A stretch of DNA of 64,000 bases from Desarmillaria ectypa (taxonomy: Eukaryota; Basidiomycota; Agaricomycetes; Agaricales; Physalacriaceae), in the NCBI GenBank assembly GCA_030407005.1, contig JAUDYN010000009.1, positions 744,001 to 808,000 on the forward strand. The letters run 5' to 3'. Under the pieces are notes generated by a model, which was given only the letters and a program-made list of their open reading frames with translations, had not been told where the DNA came from and searched no databases. Of the stretch, positions 44,687 to 57,191 are shown piece by piece. Made by a program: the position numbers and the translations under genes. The stretch's first letter is position 1. Each line of letters begins with the position of its first letter.

Positions 44687-45549
44687 CCATCGCATTGCGC
44701 GAACATTAGATAAACCGCACCCGATACTGTCAATCGAGTGATGAAACTTGGCTTTTGAGGTATCTTGCGCCGTGGCAATAGTAAATGAACCAGTGAAAGG
44801 CATATCAGACGACTGACTCATAGAAATCGAGCAGGCACAACTCCATAGACCCTACTAGGGTGGGAGGTCTCAAGACATTAATTTCAAGGTCGCGGCAAAT
44901 ATGAGTCGGCAGTCAGACTAACTATCCAACGAGGATTAATTGGCTGTAGATAAAAATAACGAGCAGATTCCAGATGTCCTGCAACTTTTACAGCCAGCTT
45001 GACGAGAGGCGAACGAAGGAGGGCTGAAGGTATAGAGCTTGGGAGGTTACCGACACTTCTCTTTGACCACCAGCGTACGATGAGTCGGGAGCACTACGCA
45101 TGAATAGCAGCGTTACTAAGTACCTCTGCCGAGATCACCATCCAAGGGCTTTGTATCGCCGCAGAGACACTGGAAGGCCGTTTCCAAGGGACTGGAAAGT
45201 ATGATAAGAGAACGGAGAAATACTAGAGATTGTACAGCATACTTGGTTCTGTGCCGTACCGAGAGATGGGTAGCAACGGTATTTGAGAAGTCACTGATAA
45301 TTAAAATAATCGGTACGCCAGTTTTCAAGTTCAGGTGAAGGTGGAGAAGTAAGCGTTTTACGAAGAGAAGAATGTTGAAGCGAATAGCCTACTGACAAGA
45401 TTCCGAGTAGCTGCGATGACCGAGTCGACATTGACAGCCCCTGCAAGTCGAGACCTTGACCAGAAGCATTGTGACGGGCCTCGGTCTTATCCTCCTAGTT
45501 GAATCATGAGTATGCAGACAGTGGCAAGGTGCTGGATGCTACCTGTATT
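44687..45549. other. no supported gene
   Basis: Sequence beyond the copia target site. It contains only short motif-less ORFs. Confidence 0.4.
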
Positions 45550-46200
45550 GTGAATCTTGCATGTTGTGACTTTGGTCTGGGATGCACATCGTTGGCAGAG
45601 ACACGTTTGACAAGCCTCTGCAATACGCATCTCAGTGCCTTCGGGAGCAGTCATCTTAACGGTGACAGCGCCGACATTGTTGTATGAAATGCCGAAACTA
45701 AAAGTTTTTAAGTGCCAGTGAGTTTGTGGTTGCACGAGCAAACTATGAACGTGAACCTGGAAGGGCTAGTATCCATTACCGAAGCTGAGATCGTGTACGA
45801 GGCAGACTCCAGTGACTCCAGGGACGCCTACGCCGACGTTAAGGGTCTGGTCCACGCAGATGGCCGGAGCACCTAAGTTGAGACCAAGGTTCGATTAAGT
45901 TTTGTATGAAGAAGGGAAGGAGAAGAAAGCGCACCCTTGATTGTAAGAAGTATCAGTGTTGACGTTGAAAGCTTGAGACTTCTTGCCGAAGATCCCGTCA
46001 GTGTGTAGCGGGTCCCGAGTTAAACATTTCACCGTACTTGTCGTGTGCATAGCTAGTATTGGAAGTCTCCACGCATATAAATTGAAGAGCGACGAACGGA
46101 AGCAAAATATGTTCCCACGCCACATACGCGTCAGGCCCGGGAAAGGTCGAGCAGCGTAATCCTGGAGAAAACATATTTCATCTCAACTTTCGTTGGGAGA
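45550..46200 (-). other. possible remnant of a small secreted-protein gene
   Basis: Minus-strand pieces are protein-like: a leader-like ILLPFVALQFICVETSN, then GIFGKKSQAFNVNTDTSYN in a shifted frame, then after an intron-like gap GAPAICVDQTLNVGVGVPGV, then SYNNVGAVTVKMTAPEGTEM with a Cys-rich end (CQTCLCQRCASQ). Frame changes between the first two pieces suggest decay. The family is not recognised. Confidence 0.25.
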
Positions 46201-47419
46201 TTGATATTTTAATTTAGAGTTCGAGTACGGCAGGAAGGAGTGTACGGCGACGCTAGAAAATCAGATATCCGTCGTCCTCCAGCTCTTCGGACGAACTGTA
46301 TACCAAATACAGTACACAATATCGGCCTATACAACGTCAATGGTCATTGGATGTGGATGATAAATATAGGCTTACATGCCCGCCTCATGGAACGCAACCT
46401 TGAAAGTTGCACGCGGATGGCCAATCTTGGTCTGGGAGCACCAAAGTGGCCGCAGTTTGTTGTATCTAGCAGAGCAGTCATTGATGCTCAAGAACGAGAC
46501 AGAATGAATATTCGAGGGAAAATATAGAGACGTCCTCTTGTTTTACCACCAGTGCATCCCGTACTCAATTACACTATTCCCCGTCTCTTCTCATCGTCAA
46601 ATTGGGATATTTTTTGGACCAAAACGGCTAGAGCAAGTAAAAGCAAGCTCCATCAGCGGCAAGAGACTTGGACGATGCTCGATTTCTGTTGTAACTATTG
46701 CAGTGGGAGGCTTGCTGAGTAGAAAATACTAAATTGTTAGCTACTAGAGCTCAAGACGAGCTCCTTAAATACTACAGAATGTATCTAGAATGTTCTACTA
46801 AAGTACCTAATTATATCCTAGTATCGTGCCAAATTGATGGTACCGAAGGTTCGGGAATCTTCTGGCACATGCTTGAAGTTGCAAATCCCAACAATTTCAC
46901 GAGGCAGCATACGACGAACATCACAGTGATTGCTACCCTACACTGTGAGAAAGGCGAGGCAATGGGTGGCTGAAAACGCTTTTGCAGCATGTTATTTCTG
47001 TCTGACTTCAAAACCAGAGCAAGAGCGAGCGAGACCCTATCGGACGTCCTATCCTCGACACATGGCCTCGTTTTCTTGGTCTCGTCCATCCTTTTCTGCC
47101 TTTACCTAGGACCTCGCCAAGCCGAGTTGGGCGTCAAAACCCCCAATTGCTCAACCTCAGAAGCATCATTTCTAAGCGGTTTGCTCTGGGTCGTGCTACC
47201 ATCGAGGCTGACTCTTGGCCAATCACAACTCACTATCGCGAAGAGAAGGGCACACGATAGGCACCTTGATGCTGGAATTGTGCTGGTATAAGGACAGTGT
47301 GAAAAGGTAGGCGCGTTTCCAGCGCGCCTTTCGCATGCCCTCCTAACTTCAGACCAGGGTCTGGGAATATATATTGCTGTCTAGAGTCCTTCCGATGTAT
47401 CCATCATACCTCTCTCCAG
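46201..47419. repeat. upstream flank of membrane-family copy C (inverted copy of the 22.2-22.95 kb block)
   Basis: About 46900-47400 is the reverse complement of the flank tract at 22.25-22.95 kb, with the same order of landmarks: a TATATAT box near 47367, the CAGACC pair, and TTGGCCAATC at 47217. The promoter of copy C therefore lies in a duplicated unit. The rest has no supported gene. Confidence 0.55.
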
Positions 47420-48555
47420 ATGACTTCCTCGCCTACCTCTAGTAACCCCCCTCTTGACCCTACTTCTGGACCTTTCTACGAGGCTCCTTTCCAGAATACG
47501 ATCACGGCAGGCACGGGCTGGGATAAGAATCTATGCGAAATTCTTCATTCGAAATCTCCCATGCCGTACTCCGCGTACAAGGAGATATCATCCGCCTATG
47601 CAGAGCTTCTACATATGCTCGAAACGTCGAATGGTAGTCTTGTGGGATCGTGAGTGAATCGCTCGATTCAAACTCTTTCTTCGTCTGATCGTACAATTTG
47701 GAGTCATTATCACTCAGACCTCAAGCAGATACTGTCCACTGCTGAAAATTACGTTCGCTACAGCAAGTGGTACCAAGAAGAATCGCCTTCGGATTACAGA
47801 AAATTGTTCGGCGACATTCGTAATTCATTGCCCTGCGGTCAGGATAACGTGGACTTCTCCAAGTTCCGCCATCAAAGCAAAATTATGAGTTCGAAGATTG
47901 AAACCGAGATTTCTCTACTAAGAGACCGAACGGGGCTCGAACAACAGTATAAGGTCAGCATTGGGTCAATAATTCTTGAGCTTATATTAAACTTCCTCCA
48001 GAACTTCGATAATAGGACTCTTCTTGGGTTCACTACCCGCGTATCCAAGATCCTTGCGGAAGCATCCATCGCTTTATTTGCTTGTATAACCCTATTGGCT
48101 GTGGTTTTACCCTGGCATTGGAAGTTTATCATACATAAGGCTGGGTTCGCCTTGGCCATCGGAGCAATAGCGTATTTGGGTACGTTCTCATTTTCATTCG
48201 AAACCAACTCTCATTCATTTCATCTCAGGATTCGACGTGTCCAAACGCATGCAGAGACATGTTCTCGCTGTCCAAATACTGTATATGCATTACTTTCTAC
48301 TCATTTGGGGTTGGAACGACTTCAAGGCGCTGCTTGACCGTATAGCCGAATCAGAGGGCCCGTTATCTGACATGCAGGATGTGGGCATCTTCTTATGGTC
48401 TTTCCAAAAATCGGTATGGCATCCTACATTTAGTCCACGTCATCATTAATGCGGTTTCCCATTAGTTTTTAGGGCAAGAGGAAGAATTACAGCGCCTGCA
48501 GATGCAAATATCTGCTTCGCTAACATATGACACCAAGAAGTCGTCTGAATGGTAA
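47420..48555 (+). CDS. membrane-family copy C, intact, 326 aa
   Basis: Four exons close exactly: 47420-47649, 47704-48179, 48229-48413 and 48466-48555 (981 nt). Exon 1 carries the family N-terminus (FYEAPFQNTITAGTGWDKNL, then SAYKEISSAYAELLHMLE). Exon 2 has a helical region and two membrane helices (ASIALFACITLLAVVLPWHW; AGFALAIGAIAYLG). Exon 3 holds the conserved box IAESEGPLSDMQDVGIFLWS, ending FQKS, and exon 4 a short tail after FLGQEEELQRLQMQ. It is shorter than copy A because the Ser/Thr/Pro tail is missing. Intron positions match those of copy A around the conserved box, which supports common descent. Function unknown. Confidence 0.65.
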
Positions 48556-49768
48556 CGATCTGTGACGCAATTCTGCTAGGAGAAGTATGTTAAAAGTTGC
48601 GTTCTGCGTATGGTGTTCTTGGTCTTGATGGTATCAAATTGGTAAAAAGTAAACTGACAGTAGTTGCTGCTCTGTGCTTTGTATCCTTGACTCGATTCCT
48701 TGTACCCGTTGCGATATTCAAGTATGTATGCGTTCAATGTTGAAAACTTTCCGTGCGGAACTGGCAATGAGCAACAAGCAGCTCAGAGTATTATCGCGAA
48801 ACATACTTGATGTCGTAGTGCAGATTCATAATTTCCCTCTTGGTATAACTATTATTAAAACCATCTTCACCTCAGAAATTATCGTAGACGACTGTCCAAA
48901 GATATTTGATACACTCGACGTTGTATGAAGGGCAGGGTTAAAATCTAAAACGACATGTTGAAAGACAGATTGACGAATCATCAACGAAAATATAGGATCA
49001 TTGCGATCATCTGACGTTCCGCTTGTTGGTCTTTCCGTTCGAATTATGACGAAGAAAGCAGCATGCAGGAAGGGGAGATAGCCGTCGCCGAGAAAGCGAA
49101 GCTGTCGTTTAACTCGTCTTCCTGCCCCCTCTCATATGATATTGAAGACTTCCTGCAGACGGCGTAGTGGCTAGGACGTCGGTCGTTCCTCTTGCATCGA
49201 CAGCATAGCCCTTGCTCTCTTCTAGAGACATATGTTCTGGCTGTCATCGATGTACTGGAGAGGGTGTGCTCGTATTAGCAACTGATGGTACATGAGATAC
49301 GACACGATAAAAAATAGAACGAGACACTGAAATGTCCACCTCTGACTGCGAAAATCCTGGCTCCTTTACGCTGATAAACGCGTTTTTTCAGTATTGGATT
49401 GATGCAAAAGGGACGAACATGTGGAGCATGTGGTAGCTTCGTTGTCGTCAAAGGACAAGGTTATACTGGACTTCATCCGTAAAATGGTGTCGAACACGGT
49501 TGGAATACGAGATGCGAATCAACAGGCGGTGTCTCTAATTCCATGGTCAGTAACATCCAAAGTAACAGAGACTGAATTACTTTCAATTCTCGAGGTAGTG
49601 CGATAATGTTATCAACAGCCGCAGCACAAGGTCGCTGATTCGAGGTCGAGGTTGAGCTTGGAGGCCCACTTCTAGGTATCCTGGACCACGTATGGCTCCA
49701 AAATTGTTTTGAGCATCGAAGAAAAGGGTCCTGGGGTACGAGTTGGCGCTGGCCTTGTTGGTATCGGT
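48556..49768. other. no supported gene
   Basis: Short ORFs on both strands (for example 48674-48928 and 49421-49606) have no motif. Confidence 0.35.
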
Positions 49769-50086
49769 TCAGCCTACTGACGTTGTCCAGGGATCGGGAG
49801 TCAGATGACGGCCGCCCGCTGGCACGTGATTATCTTGCTTCACCAGACTCAAGAGTCGCGTCAAGCAGCGACATTTAGGATTTTCTTCTATTCTATGTGC
49901 TGAAACTGTAGGCAATACAATACAGCTGTGTAACGCATAGGTATCTTCACTGTCTGCATCGAAGAGTTGGTTACTAGACGCCATCAACGATAGTCTGGTG
50001 CCTCCGGGGAGAGGAAAGCGCTGTTCAGAAAAAGAGATACTTGGTGAGTGGAAATTTGCTCCATGGAGATCTTGAGAATCTGACAT
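49769..50086 (-). other. divergent ORF duplicated beside copies D and F
   Basis: A 105-codon minus-strand ORF contains FPLPGGTRLSLMASSNQLFD and ALHSCIVLPTVSAHRIEE. A related minus-strand tract at about 57050-56850 reads LPGGTRPSLTEVPSIQAFGVD and VLHSCLVLPPFPAPSIES. The pair sits head-to-head with family copies D and F. Conservation of peptide-level features suggests it codes, but the second copy is not fully open. No known domain. Confidence 0.35.
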
Positions 50087-50205
50087 GTATGTGTAAAATT
50101 CAATAGGGCAACTTCCTGTGTGAGCGGGATAGCTTAATATATGCGTTCGCCTTCTTCAAGCTGATCGCCTGCATTCCTGTATCTGCCGATTCGACATTTT
50201 CTACC

Positions 50206-51336
50206 ATGACTCTCGACAGCGTCAAGTTGGGAGGCTCCGGCCCTCACCAAAATCTTCAGCATTCTCCCACCTTCCGTCCACCTACTTGTATACATTCCCG
50301 CTGGTCAGGCTACTATCAACAACCTATCGAGAATGATATCATAGACGGCACGGGCTGGATCGATTTCTTATGGGCAGTCCTACACCGCACAAATCCTTCT
50401 TCGTATTGTGCCTCCAGATACTTTGACTCCACGTCTAGGAAATTAGGCCGGTATGCCACACTGCATCACCTGTGCAAAGTATGCCCCTCCAGTTGTGAGC
50501 CCAACATTCAGCATCCTTCCTTTGCTTGGCTGACACGAAGTGCTTGAAGTCTGACCAAGTCGCACGTCCGAACAAAAATACTATATGCCATCTACGACAT
50601 CCTTGAATACAGAGGATATATTGAAAGCGTCTGCTCTGGGCTCATCAACGACATTCTCCAAGAAATCAAGGACAGCAGCTCGGATGTCGTACGCATGCGA
50701 TTTTGCCCGTGACATCGACGACCTGAACACCAGCACATTCCAACTGATTTGGGCTGTGAGAGATGGCAGGGCTGCTGACCCGTGTAGCTGAGTCCGAAGA
50801 TTCGCCATTGTCTGATGTGTTGCATGCAGAGCGGTTCCTAAAGGCTTTCCGAACTTCGGTATGTCGTGTTCCTCTCGTTTCTTTCTGCCGTTCATTTGAG
50901 TAATTACCTTATCAAGTTCCTGGGAAGACATGAAGAGTTATCTAAACTCCGGTCGTGGCTTCAAGAGTTACCTAGCTGGACTGACGAAAATTTTGCTGCA
51001 CACCATTGGAACGATCGTGACAACAATCTGCTCCTCACCCACTATATCGCTTATCAGGCACCGTGGACTCACGCTCAAAGCGTCTTTCCTCGTATTTCTC
51101 GACTCTCCAGTATAGCAGCGACTCGCATTTACACGAAGGTTTTTAGAACGATCTCTCGCAGCGACGACGGCAACCTCCAGATGGCCTCATCTCAACAGAA
51201 TGAGCATCGACATCTCGCCACTGCAAAACTGGAGGCCAGTACTGCTGCACCTATTCCTGTCTCTACCGCTTGCCTCTCAACGGCGAGTTCCAGCTATTCT
51301 CAGTCGGTCGCTCAGGACACGGAGGATTCCCCATGA
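50206..51336 (+). pseudogene. membrane-family copy D, membrane-spanning part lost
   Basis: Exon 1 starts at ATG 50206 and contains YYQQPIENDIIDGTGWIDFL with WAVLHRTNPSSYCAS. Exon 2 remnants at about 50600-50700 read YIESVCSGLINDILQEIKDS in a frame that soon stops. The conserved box AESEDSPLSDVLHAERFLKA follows at about 50790-50860, then an intron and a long open tail from 50920 (FLGRHEELSKLRSWLQELPS) to TGA 51336. The two membrane helices that lie between exon 2 and the box in copies A and C are missing. It is a pseudogene, or at best a soluble derivative of the family. Confidence 0.55.
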
Positions 51337-52373
51337 GTAACGGACTTTCGGTTACTGGCTCGGTGTATGACTTGGTACTATTCTCCCTCGAACATAATGC
51401 CTCTTCTAGGATAACGATCTTCTTTCTTTCTCTTTACACGGGGCATTGGACTACATCAGCTCGAGATTGATTTGTATGATGCAATGAAATGTTGTTCTCA
51501 ATCTGGCTAGCGGAGCACTCATTCGAATAACATGCAATTCATCTGAAGACATCATCTAGCAAACCGTGCGGTGTTACATATCTCCCCGTACGAGAATCCA
51601 CCAGCCGCTTGCTTAATATAACTGCCAACGAAAGAAGCCCAACGTTATCATCTTCCTTCAGCGCCCCCACGCCCAGTCGCATCTATTGCTAGATTCTCAT
51701 TTATTTGCAAACAGGCAGCGCCTCGTAAATGAAAATAGGTGCTTCTGTCTTTTCAGGCGTCAGCGCTGGAGTGGTGAAAGTCTCTGTAGGTGCTCCCCGG
51801 TGAGCAACAATTGACTAGGTTGGCTACCAAGGGCACATGGCCCGATGCTTGGATCGATCCTGCGGTTGAGACTTCGGAGAGAATGGAGGGGCCTTCGAGG
51901 ATGCGCAGGATCGGCAGTGTACCAAAAGACGCCACATTAGCTGTACAATATAAGTGCACACCAGAACGATGAGAGGGAGGCGCTGTTACATGAAGAGAAG
52001 CTGTGGGTGGCTAATTGGCTGCAGGCGAGCAGCGCTATGGGACGTTCAGTGACCAGTCAAGCAAATCTTCTTGGGAAGTCGCCTCAGCAGCTGAGGGGAA
52101 TATGGATGAGAAGGTTACTTTTGTTGTGGTCATCCACTTGAAGTCTCTGACACGAAAATATTCACATTTGGGATTAATCGCAGAGCCTGAAGATAGCGAC
52201 CTTCTGGGTTTATAGGTTTTTATTGGAGCCTCGGCGTTTGCCGGTGGTGCCCAAATATGTCGCGCCACACGACCACGTGCGTGACTTTGCTACCATTGTT
52301 CTACGCGACTTGAGCATTCTTCTTTGCCTCCACGCTCTCCCCCTACCCCACTCGACGTTATATCGTCGCTGCT
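51337..52373. other. intergenic; promoter side of the FunK1 gene
   Basis: No supported gene. A CACGTG E-box-like hexamer lies at about 52274, some 100 bp before the FunK1 ATG; a related ACACGTGACTTTGAC tract recurs at about 60390. Confidence 0.35.
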
Positions 52374-54934
52374 ATGTCTTTGGATGAAATCAAGAATCCG
52401 AATTATCGCTCTGCTTCCCTGTCCGCCACAGGGAACAAAACACTGTCCCAGGAATCTGTATCCGACCAATCATGCTCTTCTTTGCACAGCACTTCGCTCA
52501 GCAATGATAAGTCTGACGCCCCACCTACTCGTCACAAAGCCAACCCGATATATCCTACGGGAAATTACGATCGATACATTCAAGCAGATCTCAGAAACCG
52601 CGTTTTCATGCCTGCGGATGATTTTTTCACTAACATTCTCCATCTTCCTCGTGACTGGCAGACCAACGACGAGATACAAACCCTGATCACAATGATAAAA
52701 AATGATGCTGCATTCAGAGGGCATGTCAAGACCTACATCGAACTATGCAATCCCAAGTCTGGAGAGAAGGCCTTTGATCATCCTTACGGGCTCATGTTCG
52801 ATAGCACAGTTGATGTTGTCAGTGCCACTAAGAACTACGTACTGGGCCTTGAGTCAAAAGTGGCCGACAGAGGCTCTCAAGATATCCCTGATACCTGGAG
52901 CGTTCTTCGTGCAATGTTCAACAGTTCGGGAAACTTGCTTGATGCCGTGAAAGACAACGGATTCGGGAGCAATATTTCGTGGGCTGAAAAAATGCACTGG
53001 AAGGAGTTCAAGCCCAACGAGTGTTATCTCGATGAGGGTTCCGATGCTATCTATAGCGTTCTGACGGCTGGTAAGTCTTTTCTCCCCCTGATATTCTTCT
53101 GAGAATCAATTGTTATATCTAGACGGCAAGGATCCTCGGGTACGAATGCGACGCAAACCTACCTTGCACCGAGACCCTGGGGGCATCCTCCCCCCCTATA
53201 TGTCCTCCGGCTCCACCAAGCGTCGCTCAGAGTCGGATAACATTTCTCGTGTCCGCTCCAAGTATGCGCGCTCCAGCGTGGCTCGTGACATCTCGGAGGC
53301 TAGGAATGCGACAGAAGAATCGATGGCACTTGGTTCTGTAATAGAGGAAGTCTCAGAAAGTGACGAAGTGCGACAGGAAGAAATATCAAGAGCCCGCAGA
53401 AACATGCAACTCCAGTGTGGTCGTCACGCCCTCGAGATGCTGTCTGGCGCTGAGTTTCGGACACACTGTATTGGTGCTCTCGTTGCGGGGGGACGCATAC
53501 AACCCCTCTACTATGACCGCTCTGTCATCATTGTGTGCAAACCGGTTGACATCTTTAAACAGGATGCGAAGTCGCAGGATACTGACGTGACAGACGCGTT
53601 CGCGGCAATGCTCATCGGATTGGCTCGACTTACTCTCAAGCAGCGGGGTATCCAAGAGGAATTCTGCAATGACAAGACGCTCAAAGTGTACATGGACAGG
53701 TGTGGCGACCCCAATGACATCTTCGTTGGGGTGAAGCTCAAATTGGAAAAAGGAGATGGAAATGTCGAGGTTACCCTTGGCCGGATTACATCGCGCCATC
53801 CTGGCATTGTCGGTCGGGACACTTGCGTAGTCGAGGCCACATCGGAGTACGAGGGGTGGAAGGGTAAACGACTAATCGTAAAAATCAGCTGGCCAGACAT
53901 CAATCGAATATCTGAAGCCGAGTTTGTCATGAAAGCCAGAGAGAAGGCGCGAACTATGACGGAAGGCAAAAAGCCAGACTGGGCCTTAGACCACTTGCCC
54001 GACATTCTCCTTTCTCAAGACTTTGACTACGACGCGGAAACTACTCAGGCGAACCTTGTGGGTTTCTTTGCAAAGGCCGTGTTCGCAGATGAGAAAATCG
54101 AGTACGAAGGCCGTGTCTGTCGAATCGCTGTCCAGGAGAGGCTGTATCCCCTCGACGAACTGCAGACGCCTGAAGAGTATGCTCAAGTCTTCTTTGATAT
54201 TTTGCAGAGTGCGTACATTTTTTTTCTCTTCTTCCCGGTGATTTCTGACGAACACCGTAGTTCACAAATGGCTCTATGATCATCCGGGAATTATCCACCG
54301 GGACATTAGTACAGGCAATATCATGTGGCGCCGAACCGTCGATAATCATTTACGCGGGGTCCTTAACGATTTCGATCTCTCCTCCTTCCGAGATGACACT
54401 ACTTCCTTGGTTCAGCGCACTGGTACTTTACCGTACATGGCGTATGAACTGCTCGTCGACAACGAGAATGGATATCCACCGAAACACCTCTATCGACACG
54501 ATGTAGAGTCTATTTTCTACGTCACTCTCCTGCTCTGTTGTCGTTACAAGCTCGTGCCTGCACAACAATCTCCCGAACACATGGTCATGGCGTGCACGAA
54601 AGTCCATTCCCAATTCGACAGCTGGTACACAGTCGGCCATGAGGATTTGAATGATAAGAAAGGCGGTTTTCTCATGAAATCTGTCCGAGTCCCTCCCACG
54701 GTGAACAGTGGCTTCACCGATTTTCGGCCTTGGATCGCTGGCTTTTGCCGACAGTTCGCGCTGGGATTTATTTTCCTGGCGCAAGACAAATGGCACCGAG
54801 AAGAATGTGGGACAGCCACAGAGCCGTTTGATGACGAAACTCTGCAGGATTGTGTTTCTTACTCGGCCATCGTCGATATTTGTAGCAGATTCGCTGGTTC
54901 CGCTCTTGTAGTACACAATGACCAGCTCGCCTAG
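52374..54934 (+). CDS. FunK1-type fungal protein kinase, 818 aa
   Basis: Three exons close exactly: 52374-53070, 53123-54208 and 54261-54934 (2457 nt), with introns of 52 bp. The N-terminal about 230 residues are family-specific. A basic, Ser-rich linker (SGSTKRRSESDNISRVRSKY) follows. The kinase-like domain runs from about residue 330. It has a lysine region in WKGKRLIVKISWPDINR, the catalytic loop HRDISTGNIM (after the last intron), the metal site as NDFDLSSF in place of DFG, and the activation-segment end GTLPYMAYELLV. FunK1 is the kinase-like family expanded in Agaricomycetes; substrates are unknown. His-Arg-Asp and the Asn are present, so activity is plausible. No lesion is visible. Confidence 0.88.
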
Positions 54935-55149
54935 TACTTGATAGTCGTAGCCATCAGCTCATACCTATAGCCTTTATGTATTGTTTTCGTGATCAAATAT
55001 GTTGACGGCGAAACTTGGAATGGGTGATGTAAAATGAAAATAGTCAGCACGTGCCACCGGCAGACTTCCGAGCCACCACTGCTGCCATACTTGTCCTTTG
55101 CTAGGATTCTGCTACGCGCCTCTACCAACGAATCGGAGTCGGGAGTTTC
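54935..55149. other. short intergenic
   Basis: 3' flank of the kinase gene. Nothing else was seen. Confidence 0.4.
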
Positions 55150-56150
55150 TCCTTTCCATCCGATGTCGCAGGTACCACCCTTGGCATCGGCACCTAGTAG
55201 CCACTCCCACTAGGCTGACTTCTATCAACTACCCTTCAAGAACGATATCATATGCTACACGTTCTGGATCCATTTTTATGGACAATCCTCCATCGCAAAG
55301 CTACCTTTCCGTATCAAGCTGCCAAAAAAATTGCCTCTGTCTCTACCGAGTTGATTGATCTTATCCTGTATACCAGTCCCGATACTTCGGCCATGCTCAC
55401 CGCGATGTAAGTAGGAGACTTGGAACCACTCTTTTTACCCTCATCTAACTTCTACGCAGCTTCGCCCGCCCGTATGTCGTGAAAATACTCTGCACCGTCG
55501 ACGCCATTCTTGAATGCAAATGGGATCTCGGCGATACTTGCTACGACCTCAAGGCCTCATTGGCGACGTCTCCTGAGAAATCGACTCGGATAGTATGGTC
55601 TTCAGTATCAGTCTCCGGAATCGGTGCAAAATTTGAGCGCGAGATGCAGGGGCTGGGGAAAGTAGTGTGTAAACAGCACCATGTTAGTGAAGTCATTGTA
55701 TTCGTTCATTGGGTCTACGTGTCTTATAGGACTTCAATCCCACAGCCTTTCTTGTCGCTTATGTGCGTATCACCTTGTGCACATTGGCGTTATGCCTCTC
55801 GCTTATCTTTTCTGCCTCTCCGGGATTCTGGCCTGCTTATTTCGCTCTCACCATGGGTTTTCTTGTATAACAGGGTATGTGCCGACTCTATTCAGGTTGC
55901 GGATCCTTACTATTCATGTGCCCAGGGTATAGCGCGCATACATGTATGCTCTCAAAGTTGTCCATGGGATCCACATGCTGCACTTTAATGCCCTTCTGTT
56001 TATCTGGGCTTGGAGGCATGTGGATGGATTGTTTACACTCATAGCTGAGGTCGAAAGGTTCACCGTTGTCTGATATGTTGCGTGTCAGGAGAATTTTGGA
56101 GACCTTCCGAGCTTCGCTATGTCTTCCTTATTCAGCAAAGTTTCTGCTGC
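55150..56150 (+). pseudogene. membrane-family copy E, degenerate
   Basis: The tract ADFYQLPFKNDIICYTFWIH at about 55220-55280 matches the exon-1 box of copies D and F, and an in-frame TAG precedes it. At about 55735-55860 two apolar stretches in one frame (FLVAYVRITLCTLALCLSLI and FWPAYFALTMGFLV) stand for the membrane helices. The conserved AESEG box is recognisable by DNA at about 56045-56100 but shifted in frame. Several stops and shifts make it a pseudogene. Confidence 0.5.
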
Positions 56151-56849
56151 ATCAATTTTGGTCTAGTTTATAGGCGGACACGTCGAGCTATGGACGTCAT
56201 GATCCTAGATCGAGGCCATTGAAGTTTATGCCATGAAGGATCAAGACACGTACGACGATGGTGACGAGTCGATGGGACGCCCTTGGTATCGTACAAGCGC
56301 TCGGGAAGCTATTTCGGCTACTTCGCGACTCTGTTGTACAGCCCTGACGAGTGTTTTCACGAAAACCTCTAGTTCGGTGTCGCAATAGCGGAAAGGAACT
56401 GTGTTAATCATATAGAGGATTAAAACTGCTTCAAACTTGCGGCAAAATCGAGCGATACTGTTCTTTGGCAGGTAGCGGGATCAGGAGAGGATACTACTCT
56501 TTCCCAGTAAAGAGCGGTTTCCTAAAGATACATCGTGGAGCCGTACGCTGAGGCCCGCCAATGAATACTTGATGACTTGCTGCTATTCTTGTGAATAACA
56601 CTTCACTGGCAGACTTCTTTAAGTATACTGTACTAGTGATTTCTCCCGAGGGTCTGGATACTACAATTAGGTGATACTCTGACCAAGTACCTTTATGTAT
56701 ATTCAGGAAACATTTTGGCGTGTATATATCCTATCTTTAAACTCAGAAAGACCGTTCAGTATGACAATTCGAATGTCTGCTTTAAGTGTTTCCTTAAAGA
56801 TATGAAAGCGTGGGAGCTGCCCGAACACGGTCACTCGCCGACACGTGAT
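56151..56849. other. no supported gene
   Basis: Short ORFs only. The stretch separates copy E from the duplicated divergent unit of copy F. Confidence 0.35.
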
Positions 56850-57083
56850 TCACCACTACCGTGCATACCGTGCCGACTCTCGAGTCGTGTCGGCCAGCAA
56901 CATTCGCTTTCTATTGAAGGCGCTGGAAATGGAGGCAGTACAAGGCAGCTGTGTAACACTGCCCTGTCGACGCCGAAGGCTTGGATGCTAGGCACTTCTG
57001 TCAACGAAGGTCTGGTTCCTCCCGGGAGAGTATATCACGGTTCGAAGAGATACGTAGTACGTGAAAACATATTTATTGCGTGA
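56850..57083 (-). pseudogene. decayed second copy of the divergent ORF at 49769-50086
   Basis: The minus-strand reading LPGGTRPSLTEV, then HSCLVLPPFPAPSIESE, parallels the ORF beside copy D, but the frame is interrupted. It keeps the same position and orientation relative to the family copy downstream. Confidence 0.35.
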
Positions 57084-57191
57084 CGTTCTTGAGAATCTGG
57101 CTTATATATGCTCAGTTGGGATAGTTCGACATAAGTGCTCTTCAAGCTGATCACCTCCGTTCCCTTATTTTCCAATTCGACATCGTTTGCC

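Noticed and set aside
45550..46200. Known fungal secreted glycopeptide or thaumatin-like family
   Set aside because: The cysteine spacing and order do not match what I know of these families, and frames shift. Left as an unnamed remnant.
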